From the NCBI GenBank assembly GCA_964057225.1, contig OZ059899.1, positions 8,556,001 to 8,620,000 on the forward strand: a DNA stretch of 64,000 nucleotides, given 5' to 3'. Source of the DNA: Auanema rhodensis (Eukaryota > Nematoda > Chromadorea > Rhabditida > Rhabditidae). Below, one piece after another: positions 47,159 to 59,139 of this stretch. The translations under genes were made by a program, and so were the position numbers. Position 1 is the first letter of the stretch. Each line of letters starts with the position of its first letter. The notes under the pieces were generated by a model that did no database searches, was not told the DNA's origin, and saw only the letters and a program-made list of their open reading frames with translations.

Positions 47159-48834
47159 TCAGTTTAGAAAGTTTAGAAGGGCAATCTCTGCTCCTTTTAC
47201 AGGCTCACAAACAAACACACTGGCATTGCCCCCTTTATAATTTTCCTGAAAACATTATTTTAGTTTCAGTTCAATATAATATCCAAAACCTTTATAAAAT
47301 TTTCTAAATTGGACACATTTTCTTTACGTACCAGTGTTACAGTACAACCACCAAAACCTCCACCTACAAAGTATAATTGAAAAGATTAATTTTTTTCATT
47401 AAACCTGTCATACGGGAACCAAAAACTCCTTTGACTTGGTGAGCTAAGTTCACAAGTTCATCTAACTCACAACATGATACTTTGTATTTATCCCTAAACA
47501 ATTTCGAAATACAAAATTCTAACTACGTTAAAAAACCTCAAGGAAGCATGACTTTCACTCATCAGTTTTCCGAACATTACAATATTGTTATCCAATAAGG
47601 CTTCAGTTGCTCTAGCTGTTCTTTCGATTTCTTCAACCTAATTTAAAACTTCAAAAATACTATTCGACAATTTCGAAACTGACGACGTGGAAAGCATTGT
47701 CTTGCATTCCCTCAAATTGTTTTAAGACTTCAGTGTTGGCCTTGATCATATCTCGAGTAACATCTCTCCAAGACTTGACGTTGAACCTCAAGTTTTTTTT
47801 TCAGAAATTTTTTTAGGTGTGATACAACTTACAAACTCAAAGCTTTATCAACACTTTCCCTTCTCTTGCTATATTCTCCTTCTGCAAGCTTATGCTTAAC
47901 ACCTGAATTGATTACTACGAAGACAGCATCAGCCGAGAAGACGATAGGAATACGATCGTACTCTAATGATCTAAAAAAAAAATACATTCAAAACTTGGAG
48001 AAAAAATAGATACCTGCAATCAATTTTCAAAGCACATGGAAACTGAGCTAATGAAATTACGAATTGGTCCATTATTCCACAAGGAACTTTAGCATATTCA
48101 TGTTCGCATTTTTGACATAATAAAGCTCTTTGATCTAGACTCATTGTTGTATCTAAGTAAGAAGCCGTAATCGAAGTTGGAAAAAAATTATATTTACCAG
48201 GGTACAGTTGAGATACAAAGTACGAAGTTGCCAACTCTAACGCTGCAGAACTGCTAAGTCCACTCCCAACAGGAATTAGGGAATGCACGACCGCATCAAA
48301 AGCAACATCACAATTAGTTAAAGCCAAAACTCCTCTAATGTAATTGCTCCAACTTGGGTATTCCTAGAATATCAAAATAGATGATAGAGGAAGAAAACTT
48401 TTTTTGTCCTACTTTATGATTTTGTTGATATGGGATATGTAACTCTGCCGTTTGCTTTAACGCCGATGAGTAAATACGTGAAGTTTTCTCCATATCAGGC
48501 CTTTTTTTTCCAATAAAAACCATATACAAGGGAATAGCCTTAAAACATTTTGTTTAGAAAATACTACAGAGCAAAATAGCTGATCGTATACCATTGGCAA
48601 GACAAAACCATCACAATAGTCTATGTGTTCCCCAATGAGATTTACTCTGCCAGGAGCAATAGATGCTAATAAATCATTAAGAGGTGTTGCGCCAAAATGA
48701 GTAGAAAATAATTCGTAAGCTTCACGAATGACACGATGCTTAGCTTGAAGAATATTTACAGTTTCAGCAGCAAACTCTTTCTCAAGTGGTTCATCACAAA
48801 TAACATCGCCGACCGCAAAGTCGGTTCTATTCAT
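47159..48834 (-). CDS. GALK1: Galactokinase (GALK1 type)
   Basis: GHMP kinase that phosphorylates galactose on C1, first step of the Leloir pathway. Read leftward: [20 protein letters not shown], then motif 1 [20 protein letters not shown] (sugar binding), motif 2 [15 protein letters not shown] (phosphate-binding loop), [16 protein letters not shown] with the catalytic-base Asp, [14 protein letters not shown], the conserved [12 protein letters not shown] helix and motif 3 [20 protein letters not shown]. The wording of the second half (PCGIMDQ, IDCRSLE, GSRMTGGG) matches galactokinase 1 and not the GalNAc kinase GALK2, though GEHIDY resembles GALK2 more than GEHTDY. Ends FLN with a stop at 47159-47161. 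Converges with SURF4 and diverges from UTP18 only 271 bp away. Confidence 0.92.
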
Positions 48835-49105
48835 ACCCTTGATCTAAAGAAAGTTAATTATTTAAATTAATCAAAAAAACATGAAAATGCGGATTTATTA
48901 AAAGCGCAGTTTAATTTCAAGAGTTTCAGCTATACAGTAGAAATCAGAATGTGTAATTAAAACCTACAGCGGTAAATTGCGTACCTTGAAAATTCAAAAA
49001 ATTAAAAAATAGCTTCTCCGTCTAGTTTATAACATTTAGATTTTATTTATAATATGTTTCATAATTAGTGTAAATTGAGAAAATGTAAATGTTTTTATTC
49101 AGAAA
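48835..49105. promoter_or_regulatory. Bidirectional promoter region between galactokinase and UTP18, with a trans-splice-type acceptor
   Basis: 271 bases between two divergent start codons. At the right end tttttattcag is followed after four bases by the UTP18 ATG, the standard arrangement for spliced-leader addition. No other signal recognised. Confidence 0.5.
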
Positions 49106-51195
49106 ATGGCTCAAGAGGAAAAGGTTGCGAATCCTCAAAAAAGAAAAAATGTTGGTGATCTTTTTACAAGCATATAAATAAAATTATTTATAGGAACATT
49201 TGATTCCTGATGAAGAAGAAGAAAAATTGGCCAAAAGACTGTTTGGAACAAAATCATTTGGATCGGAAAGTGACACTGATTCCGATAGCGAAGACGTTCC
49301 AGTTCAAGTAAGAGGGTAATCATAAAACCTAATAATGCTACTTATAAGGTTGAAAGTACAGTAAATGAAAAAAAAGGTGTATGGGCCGATGATGATGACG
49401 ATGTTATGGAAGAAGTTGTTTTACCCAATAAGAAAACGTCGTATATATTAAAAAGAAGTACTGATTCCGACAATGTTGTTTCTAAACAGGTATATTCAAC
49501 ATTATCGTTTTGAAATTACATTTTTAAAATTATTTTTATTCACTCAATTATTTTAATTTACATGTGTTCATATAGGAATATCAACTTCGTCTTCGTGCTG
49601 CCTTTGAGAGAGTACATAATGCTGGGAAAAAGCCTACCTGGGCTAAACGGTCCAAAGGTTTTAATATTAGATATTAGAAAATTTAGATTATATTCATATA
49701 TTTAGATGTTCAAACCGATGAAAAAGATGAATCGGATGATGAAGTTTCTGAGGCATTAGAACTGATGACCAGAACCACAGGAAAGTATGTTACAATTTAC
49801 AATTTCTCAGTTATCATAACTACAATTTGCTTAGATATACGGAGAAAGATATTTTATTACCAAGAGGAGCTATAAAAACTAATCTCTTACAAAATATACA
49901 AGTGGGACACAAAGAAAGTGTAAGTAATAAGAAGTTTTGGAATTGATAATGTGATTGTTTTATAGAAAGCTGTAAATGTTCTTCGTTTTCATAGAGTTAA
50001 GCCTGTTTTACTTGCTGGCTACCAATCAGCTAAAATTCAACTCTATCAGGTTTGCAATTTAGTTTTTTATATTTTAAAATTTAAAAAGTTTCAGATTGAT
50101 AGTGAAGTAAAGAAAGAACATTTTTTGCAAGAAGTACAAATACCTCAATTTCCTATTAATAGTATGGATTTTATTGCTGGAGGCAATGCTGTGGTTTGTG
50201 GATCTCGGGCTCAAGAGTATTTCATGAAGTATGATATAGTATCAGGACACCTTTCTCAATCTCGTTTACCAAAATGTAAGAACCATTTAACATAGTTGGT
50301 TTGATATCTTAATTTAGCTGTTCAAAAACAAAATGTTGGTAAATTTGCTGTTTCTTCTGATGGATTATTCATAGCCGTAGGTGGTCATAGTTGTGAAGTT
50401 CATTTGTTATCGGCTGCTGTCAGTTGTCACGTTATGGCTCATTTTCATAACATTGTTATATTTCAGTCTATGGAACATATTAAGTCTATGTCTTTCTCTT
50501 CACAAATTGTTTCTCTATCATTCACACCTGGTTCTAGTAGAGAATTATGGATTATGACTGGTATGAAAAGTGAAACCTTCAAAGGATTTGTATATATTTT
50601 TAGAAAATGGAGAAGTTGCTTTCTGGGATATTAAAGCCTGTGATTTGCATACTTTTGTTGATGAAGGAACTGTTAAGGGAACTTATCTTACCTTGAGCAA
50701 TAGAGGAGAGTTTTTGGCTTGCGGGTTAGTTTGTTTGTTTTTTTTAATGAAAATAATGAAATATTGTAGGTCCAACACTGGTATTGTAAACGTATATGAG
50801 CCTAGTGAAGTTCGTCAGAGTAAGACACCAAAGCCATTAGCCACTATTCAAACTTTGAGCACCTCATGCGAGCATATCACATTTAGTTCTGATTGTCAAA
50901 TATTGGGTGCTGCTAGTTCTGTCAAGGTTTGGATAAAAGGATTTTCGTGTTTAATTTCGAATATGTTTAGAAAAATCAAGTTAAACTTATGCACTTACGC
51001 AGTGGTACTATGTTTTCTAATTTCCCACAGCGTTTTGAAAATGTAAGATCTTATCATTTTTCAAAGCATTGGTTTTTTTTTCAGATTCCACAGCCCACAT
51101 GTGTCAATTTTTCTCCTAATAGCGGCTATATGGCAATTGGTTCTTTAAATGGTGCTCTTCGTGCTTATAGAATTGAACATTTTGAAGAATATTGA
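49106..51195 (+). CDS. UTP18: UTP18 homolog (WDR50), small-subunit processome WD-repeat protein
   Basis: Component of the U3 snoRNP/SSU processome, needed for 18S rRNA maturation in the nucleolus. The N-terminal part is acidic (IPDEEEEKLAKRLFG; WADDDDDVMEEVVLP) with the family element RLRAAFERVHNAGKKPTWAK. The beta-propeller begins KAVNVLRFHRVKPVLLAGY and continues through INSMDFIAGGNAVVCGS, GKFAVSSDGLFIAVGGH, IVSLSFTPGSSRELW and YLTLSNRGEFLACG. It ends PTCVNFSPNSGYMAIGSLNG then ALRAYRIEHFEEY, the recognisable UTP18 C-terminus. Length roughly 500-520 residues, similar to yeast and human. The start is fixed by the acceptor four bases upstream. Confidence 0.9.
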
Positions 51196-51765
51196 TCGTT
51201 GAAATGTTTCTATTCATTATGTACACTTATGAATTATTTCATTTATGGTTATCACATAGTTGATTGTTACTTTTTTCAATTGTTATTGTTGTCTGTTTTG
51301 TTGATTTCATTAAATCTTTATCGATTTCATTAATTGTAGAAAATAAAATGCTAATCCACATGTTCGCTATATAACCAGAGAAGATTGTGAAAAAGCGTTC
51401 TCTAAGTTCAGATAGATTGATCTTACCGACGAAGGAGATGACTTGCCATAGAAAACTTGTTTCTTCTTTAGTCCAGTCTGGTTCAATAGTTGCAAATAGC
51501 CGCAGGCGCATTCGTTGGGCGCTCAATATTCATGCGGAGAGCTCACCTCAGATTGCGTACATTTTCCAAAACCGATATCAAATTTGTTGTTTACCAATTT
51601 GTTTGCAGTAATTTTATCTAAGCTCATGCTCATATTTTAGATGCCTTTATATTCTTTTATTACTATTGTTTTATCATTCATGAATCATCATACTTCGTGG
51701 TGCTTACTAATATATATATATATATATGTTGGACAATTTTTATTTTTTTAGAATTATCAAAATTA
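51196..51765 (+). other. Intergenic stretch between UTP18 and GAK
   Basis: 570 bases. An AATAAA lies near 51343, about 148 nt after the UTP18 stop, and a (TA)n tract at 51711-51727. An acceptor ttttttttag is followed 14-15 bases later by the GAK ATG. No gene seen. Confidence 0.4.
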
Positions 51766-54700
51766 ATGACTAGCTTATTTCGAGGGGCATTAAACCTTAT
51801 TCAGGGGGATCCTTCTGGTTCGTTTCCGCACTATATTTAAATTTTTTTAAAAATATTGAGCTGTATGCTATATTTTTTTTTTAAGGAGGAAATAATTCTG
51901 GTAGTCATCCTTTGGTTGGACAGGACGTTGATGTGGGTGGTGTTCGTTTACGAATAAAAAGTCTTTTAGCAGAAGGTTTGATTTATCCGTAATGGAGTGA
52001 TTGTTTGAATCTTTCTTTAGGAGGTTTTGCTGTTGTTTTTTCTGCTCAAGATCAGCAGGGTCACTGGTTCGCATTAAAAAGACAATTAGCTAATGATAGG
52101 GAAGCAATTCAAGTTGTAATAAATGAAATTAATTATTTGAAAGAAGTTAGTTTTTTTTATAATATATATTTGTCATCTTTAATTGTTCAAGTTGGGTAGT
52201 GGGCATCCCAATATTATTCGGTTTGTCCAAGCTGCTCAATCTAAGACTCAGAATGGTGGTGCTGAATTCTTGCTATTAACTGAATTATGCAATGGTTTGT
52301 TTTTATTGTTATAAATATTACAAAATTACAACTTTAAGGCGGTTCCGTAGCTGAATTATTAAAAACGATAAGATTTAAGCCTAATCAAGTTTTGAAAATT
52401 TTTTACTCCTCATGCAAAGCCGTTCAATCTATGCACTGCAGGGAGAAACCTATTACTCATAGGGATATGAAGGTTGGTTATATATTTCAAACGAAAAGGT
52501 GCTAAAATTCTTAATTCTCATAATTATAGGTTGAGAATCTACTAGCAGATAATCAAGGAAATATTAAATTATGTGATTTTGGAAGTGCCACCAGAGAAAT
52601 TCTTTTCCCCAATGATGACTGGACATCATTACAGCGTACTAGATTGATTGAAGATGTTCTTATTTTTTAATTATCATAACTTTGATATATTGTTTAGATG
52701 CAAAGAAACACTACCCCTATGTACAGAGCACCTGAAATCCAGGATGAGTATATGAATTTACCTGTCGGTCCACAGCAAGATGTTTGGGTAAGCATTTTGT
52801 TGTTTATCTTTTTGATAAATAATATATTTCAGGCTCTAGGCTGTATCTTATTTTATCTAAGTTATGGTGTACATCCTTTTGAAGATTCTGCTAAGCTTCG
52901 TATTGTGAATGCTAAATATACAATTCCAACTGATGATCAAGAATATACAATGTTCATTCCTCTAATTCGTAAGTTATTTTCTATCTTTATGCTTCTTTTT
53001 ATTCTATTACTTTTTCAGAATCTTGTTTAAAAATTGATCCCAGAGAACGTCCTACTATCAAAGATTTAGTTGAGAGGGTAGAGGCCTTAGCTGGTGCTAT
53101 GGGAGTTGCTCCTTCAGGTCCTGTTGAAGGTCTCACTAATAGTACTAACTCTACACAGGTATTTCCATTTTTTATTCTGCCAATAAATGAATTTACAGTC
53201 TAATCATATTAATCCTTTTTCTGCCGCTAGTGTACCTCCTCCTAGACCTCCAGCCCCTCGACAAGATGTAATATTTACTCTTTTGCTTTTTTCGTAAATA
53301 TTAATTAAGGCTTCTGACGTTTCTCAACAAGCTTCGGCAATGTTTGGGGCTATTAAGGGACAAGGATTATCTTTATTCAAAAACATAAAAGATAAATCAG
53401 CAGCAGTTGTTCAAACGGTCCAGGTAAAACACATTAACCATATACAATGCATAGGCTAAAAATTTTAATTTAAAATTTTAGTCAACCTATGGAGGGAGAG
53501 GGCCTGCTGTTACATGGTTAACCTCGCGCATAAGCTTAGCTCCTCAACCAGAAAGTATTCCGGAAGCATTAGCAACACAAGCAGAAGATTCTCTGAGATC
53601 ATATTCTGCTGAGCAAGGACGACCATATTTAGTAGTTAACATATCGCAAAGGTAAATAAATAATTTGTTTTTCCAATAATGGAAATTACCAAGTTTATGT
53701 TAAACTTTCTTGTTTATTATAAATATCATTAATGATTGGCATTCAGACGTTTGAAATGCGAGTTTCCGACTCGTCCTGTTGAACATTTGTTCCAATATCC
53801 TTCTTCTTGTGTTTCGCCTACTGTGAATACCCTGCTGAAGGTTTCTTTTATTTTGTTTTTAAAAATTTTACTGTTATTTGCAGATATGTCGTGAGATGAT
53901 GCAGTTTTTACGCCAAAATCCTAATGGTTTTGTTCTGATATACGGCTTAGAAGGTAAAATTCATTGTTCACAATTCAAAATTGTGATTTGTTTAGTTCAC
54001 TGTGTATTACTATCTGCTACTTTCCTTCTGTATGCTCGAGTTTTTACTAACCCATTAAAAGCAGTTGAAATGATTACAAAAAAAAGGGGAAATGTGTTGC
54101 TCCCTCCATCCTCACATAAGGCACTGGAAGTTGTAGGAAAAATTGTTAGTACTCCTAGGGATGTTCTTCAGCCAGTAATACATTTAAAACTTAAAATAGT
54201 TGTTAATTTTCTATATTTAGCAAATTCATAATTTTCCTATACGTCTTAATAAATTGCACATGGAGCCTCTCCCACTATTTAATCGAATGAGAACTGGCTG
54301 TAGACCATTTGCAGAAATTTATGCTGGAGGTACAAAGCTGTGGAGTACTTATCGAGAATATGAACAGCTCAAGTATGCTAGTCAGAAATTATTGGGGAAT
54401 TAATTGAAATTTTCAGATCCTTCGAAATTTCGGAATCCAAGTCAGCGGAGATTGAACTCGGAGATATCCCCGTTGGTGACGATGTCACCGTTGTTTTATA
54501 CCATGCTCGCTGGAGCAAGATTCAGAATAAAATGCAGCAGGTTGGTATCATGTTATAATAGAAAAGATTATTTAGCCTTTATAGGTAATAATGTTCTCAA
54601 TGGGATTCCATGCTAATTTCTGGAATACAAAAGAGCATGTGGTTAAATTTCACTTTGGCGATTTAGACACTAATGCAGAGGAAAGTCGTAATATTCCTGA

Positions 54701-57700
54701 AAACATTAGGTAATTTCCTTTTCATTATTAACTCCAGATAGAACAAGTAAATGAAAAGAAAATGGTATTATTGATTTTTGCTTTCGGCTAAGTTAGTCTT
54801 GGTAATCGTTCATAAAATCATCGAAGAGGAAGGAATACTTCCGCTCCGCCTTTTTACGGCATACTACATGCCACCTCCTGTTAGCTGTTAACCCGGGTTC
54901 TAAATATGGATTAATGCATTATAATCGAAAAGTTTTACCTTTTGTCTTTGTGTTTGCCTTTTGTTTTTACATGTTTTCCTACTTTCACCTTTTATATTTA
55001 TATCTCACAATGGCATTCTTCATTATGTCAAATTGGCCTATATTACTACCAAAACTAGGTTGATACCACTACCGGATTTTAGGATTATATTCGAACCTTC
55101 TAGTTAGCAGTGCTATTTGACGGTTTTCTGACAACTGTCTGCTTTACTTCTTCATTGATTTTATGCTTGTTCCGGAAATTTGTCCATTTCATTGCCTATT
55201 CTAAGAGACCTCGTATTGATCTACTTTTAAATGGTTCGAGTCACCTTAATTACTCATATGGTTGCTCTAATTGTTCTCGCTATAGACTCACAACTACAGG
55301 CTGTTGCTCTGAAGCTTAAATTGTGCTTCGATTTAGCAACGTGTCTACCTCACATGTAGAAGATAGCTCTATTTTCAACTGAAAAATTCAACCTCTTCTT
55401 TTCTTGATTCGCTAGCCCAGTCATTCGTTTTCTGTTCGATTGTGGATAACCCAATTTCGGATGTTTGCCTATTGCATGGCTCCTCTTGCCTCTGAGAGAG
55501 CCGTATCAAATATCTTGCTATAACAAAATGTGTGCGATGCACGTTGTTTTCCTGCAGACTGCTTCGACATCGTTGCTAGTTCACAAGACCCAATTTGTTC
55601 AATAATGTGGTTAACTTTTGACTTGGGCATTCCTTTTTCTAATTTTGTACTTGGCTATCATCACATTTCATTTTCTAATCTTTTTTTCTAAAATCGATAG
55701 TCATTCTCTAGTTTGCTCAAGTTATTTTAGCATCAAAAAACAAAATTCTCCGGTACTCCTTAAAATTATTTGAACCAAGCTAGTCAGCGTCATTTTTTCT
55801 TGAAGAAAAGATCGGAAATGCTTACTGGTCGGCATGCGGGTTATCGAGCTTTGGGTCATAAGCCTGCGTTTTTTCAAAGGTGTGAATGTTCTATCCGGAG
55901 TTATAAATAAAACATTTATTATTTACATTTGACCATTTTCTAGGGTTGTTCTTGGTTTAAAAATTGACAATCATGACCGAGGGTTCAACCAAGGTATTGA
56001 ACCTCCAGCATTTTTGAGTTATGATGCGGATACTATTGATCCTATTCATGCCGTTGAGAATGCTGATGAATTAGGTAATTTTTCTCCGTGTATATTTTTT
56101 AGTATTCTATATTTCAGTGGATATTCAAGACGCTTTTGAATCTAAACCTGATCACCAGCCACCTCCGCGCCCTACTCCTCCAGCTCATGGTTTAAAACCT
56201 AAATCCACTGTCCCACCTACCACAGATGATTTCTTCAACTCGTTAGACTGGCAGACTCCATCGGGAGGAAGACCTTCTGCCGCTAGTTTTCCTTCATCTA
56301 GCGCTAACAATGAGTTGGCAGCAGACATAGTAACTATTCATCATAAATTGCTTTAAACAATTGTCTTTCAGGATTTATTCGGTGGTTCTTCCGTTCCCGT
56401 TCAAACAAAATCTACACCACTAGATGGAACAATGATTGGAGGAAAGAAAATGGATACTGCTGAAGCTTATGAGCGAATGTATGGTATTAGAGTTGGAAAG
56501 GAAGAAGTGGACGATGATTCTGATCAGTACAAGTATGAAATTTTTGGTGAAAACTTTTCTTTAATTTTTTAAATCAGATTTGATTACGAAAAGGAGACTC
56601 CAATTTTGGGAGGTACTACCTCTAGACCGAAACCACCAACCTCGGAGTTTGATTTATTAGATCTTGGATGTATGTATTTTTGTCTTTACAACTAAACAAA
56701 TTTTTTTTAGCAAAGCCAACTTCTGAAAAACCTAGTAATGCGATAAATGATCCATTTGGTGATTTCCTTAGTTTTGATTCAAAAGCTACCTCAGCAGCGA
56801 CAACCACTATCAATCCAACAGAGCAAGATCCTTTTGGTGATTGGACATCCTCTTCTACTGGTATATAGGGTGGCTGTTTCAAATAACGAACAGAATTTCA
56901 GATAATGCTCAATCGATACATCGAAATGTGTCCGCTCCCAATTTCCCACAAACAAATGCTTCAACGAATCTTGATCCTTTTGCTGATTTCTTAAATGCTC
57001 CTCTGAGTTCTAGTCAGCCTGGCAGCAAACAAGGTGAGGAATGCTATATATTATTTTAAAAGTTTGATTTAGGGTCGGCTACTAATAGTGGCACAAATAC
57101 TCCTAAACCAGCCAGACCCAATTATAGCCGTTCAGCATTTGACAATTTAAATAGTAATGCTGGTGTTGCTAAGCCTAAGGTTACTGCTGATGCCTTTGGA
57201 GATCTGCTGAGCAGCCAGGTAGTTTTCTTTTGTAGATATTTGCTTGATCAATATGCTTTAGGGTTTCACTTCTACCTCCACTAAAAATGCTTCCCGAACT
57301 ATTGGTGATTTGAAACGTGCAGACGAGATAAGAGACATGGACCCTATTCAAATAAAGGTTTTTGTTTTTTATTATGTTAGCTTGAAATATATTATTTGGC
57401 GACTATTCCAGATCAAGGATTGGACTAAGGGAAAAGAAAAAAATATTCGAGCTTTGCTCGGGTCATTGAATGACGTCCTTTGGGAAGGAGCAGACAGGTG
57501 GCAACAACCAAATATGGGAGAATTATTAAGTGCTTCAAATGTCTGTTATTATATTCCACTTTCGTAGTTACTTCTTAACGTTTGTAGGTAAAGAAATGGT
57601 ATAGAAAAGCATGTCTCGTTGTTCATCCTGATAAACTAACTGGAAAAGCTGAGGTTTGTGATTTTTAAACTGCTGAATTGTTTTGAAATTTTCTTTCTTT

Positions 57701-57799
57701 ATTATTACTATGTTATAGGAGGAATTAGCGAAAGCAGTATTTACTCAGCTTAATGAAGCATGGACCGCATATGAAGAGAGTGGAAGTCCTTCCCTTTAA
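51766..57799 (+). CDS. GAK: Cyclin G-associated kinase/auxilin (GAK) homolog, full length
   Basis: Clathrin-uncoating co-chaperone with an NAK-family kinase. Domains in order: kinase with SLLAEGGFAVVFSAQD, HWFALKRQ (catalytic Lys), ITHRDMKVENLL, LCDFGSATRE and TPMYRAPEI; PTEN-like phosphatase region (ISLAPQPESIPEALATQAED; QRRLKCEFPTRPVEHLFQYP); a C2-like part (NRMRTGCRPFAEIYAGGTKL; VTVVLYHARWSKIQNKM); a disordered region with clathrin/AP2-type motifs DPFGDFL, DPFGDW, DPFADFL; and a C-terminal J domain (RTIGDLKRADEIRDMDPIQI; KEKNIRALLGSLNDVLW; VVHPDKLTGKAEEE with the HPD triad). It ends ESGSPSL. The PTEN P-loop reads HCVLLSAT, lacking the Cys-x5-Arg arginine, so that part should be catalytically dead. 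About 1,150 residues. One 1.2-kb intron (54713-55943) stands out among short ones and contains a possible internal first exon. Confidence 0.93.
55818..55879 (+). promoter_or_regulatory. Candidate internal first exon of GAK (short auxilin-type isoform)
   Basis: Inside the long intron lies an ATG-initiated open stretch of 20 codons (MLTGRHAGYRALGHKPAFFQ) ending two bases into an Arg codon before a gtgtga donor. Spliced to the exon at 55944 it continues QRVVLGLKIDNHDRG in frame. The normal upstream exon (ending 54712 with NIR, also AG|) uses the identical phase. A transcript starting here would omit kinase, PTEN and C2 parts and keep the DPF motifs and J domain. Confidence 0.5.
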
Positions 57800-58376
57800 G
57801 CTTAAGTTTTATTCCAAATATGGTATAGCTAGTCCAATTACTTTAACTATCAACCATTTGAAATACAGAACTTGAAATTCCATTTAACCTTTTCTGGTAA
57901 CTTTTTATCTCTTTTTTTTGTGATATTTTTGTGATTTCTTATTTATTTTCCACGTTCAATGCCATGCAAATTCTCTTTACAACATTTTTCTTTTGAATAT
58001 CAATATTTTCTCAAAATCTGTATTTTTTTTCTGTTCAATTTATTTCCATCTTCGAAGTCGTGTTTTGTTTTCAATTTTAGTTCTCTCGAACATGTTTCCG
58101 GGTATTACCCATATAATTATCGTTTTGTATCACTGTACGATTTTTCTACTGTATTAACCAAATCGAAGAACATAAAGTTTTATGCTTTTAACCTTTTTCC
58201 TAAGCAATTAATGTATTTATTGAATGTTAACTGGAATGGATCCAAGAGGACTTCGTAATCTCCTGGAAAACAGAGAATAAATGAGAGAGGTTGACCTGTT
58301 TATCCCCTCGCCCCAGATATCACCATCTGGTTGTAGACTAAAGCATAATCTTTGATATTTTACAAAATATTGAAGC
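57800..58376 (+). other. Intergenic stretch between GAK and the ZP-domain gene
   Basis: 577 T-rich bases. A chance frame of 99 codons (57959-58258) is dominated by Phe, Leu and Tyr and has no family features. AATAAA at 58276-58281 could serve a long GAK 3' UTR. No ZP-N exon was found here. Confidence 0.4.
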
Positions 58377-59138
58377 ATGCTCTTACCTTGTCTTTTAATT
58401 TACGCTCTAATTGTTGTTAACGCTCGTCTACCAAATAATGTGTACACACCTAATGCCGAATGTCAATTTGAAGTTCGTCGTGATGGACCTGATGGACCTT
58501 TAGTGACAGGTATATTCCTTGTTTCTATTTAGATTCTGACTCATAAGCTTGTTTCTTAGGTGCTGAAATTGATATGAAGCTATATTATAGTATTAAATGC
58601 AAGCAAATTGATGGCTACTGCTTGAAAGTGTCAAACTGCACAGTTAGCCCAGATGATTCATCAAGCAGTGCTTATCCAATTATTGATTCTGATGGATGCT
58701 CTTTAGAAGAATCTTTGTATGAACATGTTCAGGTAAAAATTTCTTAGGTAGAAAAGTTCTAAATAAAGATTGAAGCGAGCTGAAAGTGAAAACAGACATT
58801 CAAAGTCAATTGATTACAGAAGTTATTGTGCGTCATTCGTTTAGAAATCTTACTAAAAAATTGTTTCTTCTCGGTGAACCAGTGAAGTTCAGAAACCTGA
58901 GATAAAGTAGTCTGTGAGCTTGCTTCTCAAACTTTATCAAGAACTTGAAGAATTTCTCACGATGAGACATGACTAATTGAAACTTTTTCAGTATTTGAAC
59001 GACTTCACTGCTGGTATCGTTAATCCTTATCCTATTCGGTTCAGAAGTTCATCATCAGCTGTGCTATTGTACTGCGCCACATCTCTTCAACCAAAGGAAG
59101 GAAAGAAATGTTCTCGAACATTATGTACAGAAGAATAA
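58377..59138 (+). CDS. Short secreted cuticlin-like protein with only the ZP-C half-domain
   Basis: Three exons, about 170 residues. A signal peptide MLLPCLLIYALIVVNA is followed by RLPNNVYTPNAECQFEV, then the ZP-C consensus of nematode cuticlins: RRDGPDGPLVTGAEIDMKLY, CKQIDGYCLKVSNC, CTVSPDDSSSSAYPIIDSDG then CSLEE, PIRFRSSSSAVLLYCATSLQ and a terminal KKCSRTLC. Cysteine spacing fits the C5-C8 and Ca/Cb pattern of ZP-C. Cuticlins and related ZP proteins polymerise in cuticle and apical matrices. Unusual points: no ZP-N subdomain, no transmembrane helix, and no clear furin site with a hydrophobic patch after the domain. The stop codon lies inside an AATAAA hexamer. Confidence 0.72.
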
Positions 59139-59139
59139 A
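59134..59139 (+). terminator. AATAAA overlapping the stop codon of the ZP gene
   Basis: The hexamer contains the TAA stop at 59136-59138. If used, cleavage would fall 10-25 nt after the stop and leave almost no 3' UTR. Confidence 0.45.

Noticed and set aside
47970-48330. GEHIDY as evidence that the kinase is GALK2
   Set aside because: The single residue resembles GALK2, but [15 protein letters not shown] and [16 protein letters not shown] all follow GALK1.
57959-58258. Open frame of 99 codons before the ZP gene
   Set aside because: Composition is Phe/Tyr/Leu-dominated from T-rich DNA; no signal peptide, ZP-N motif or splice continuity.
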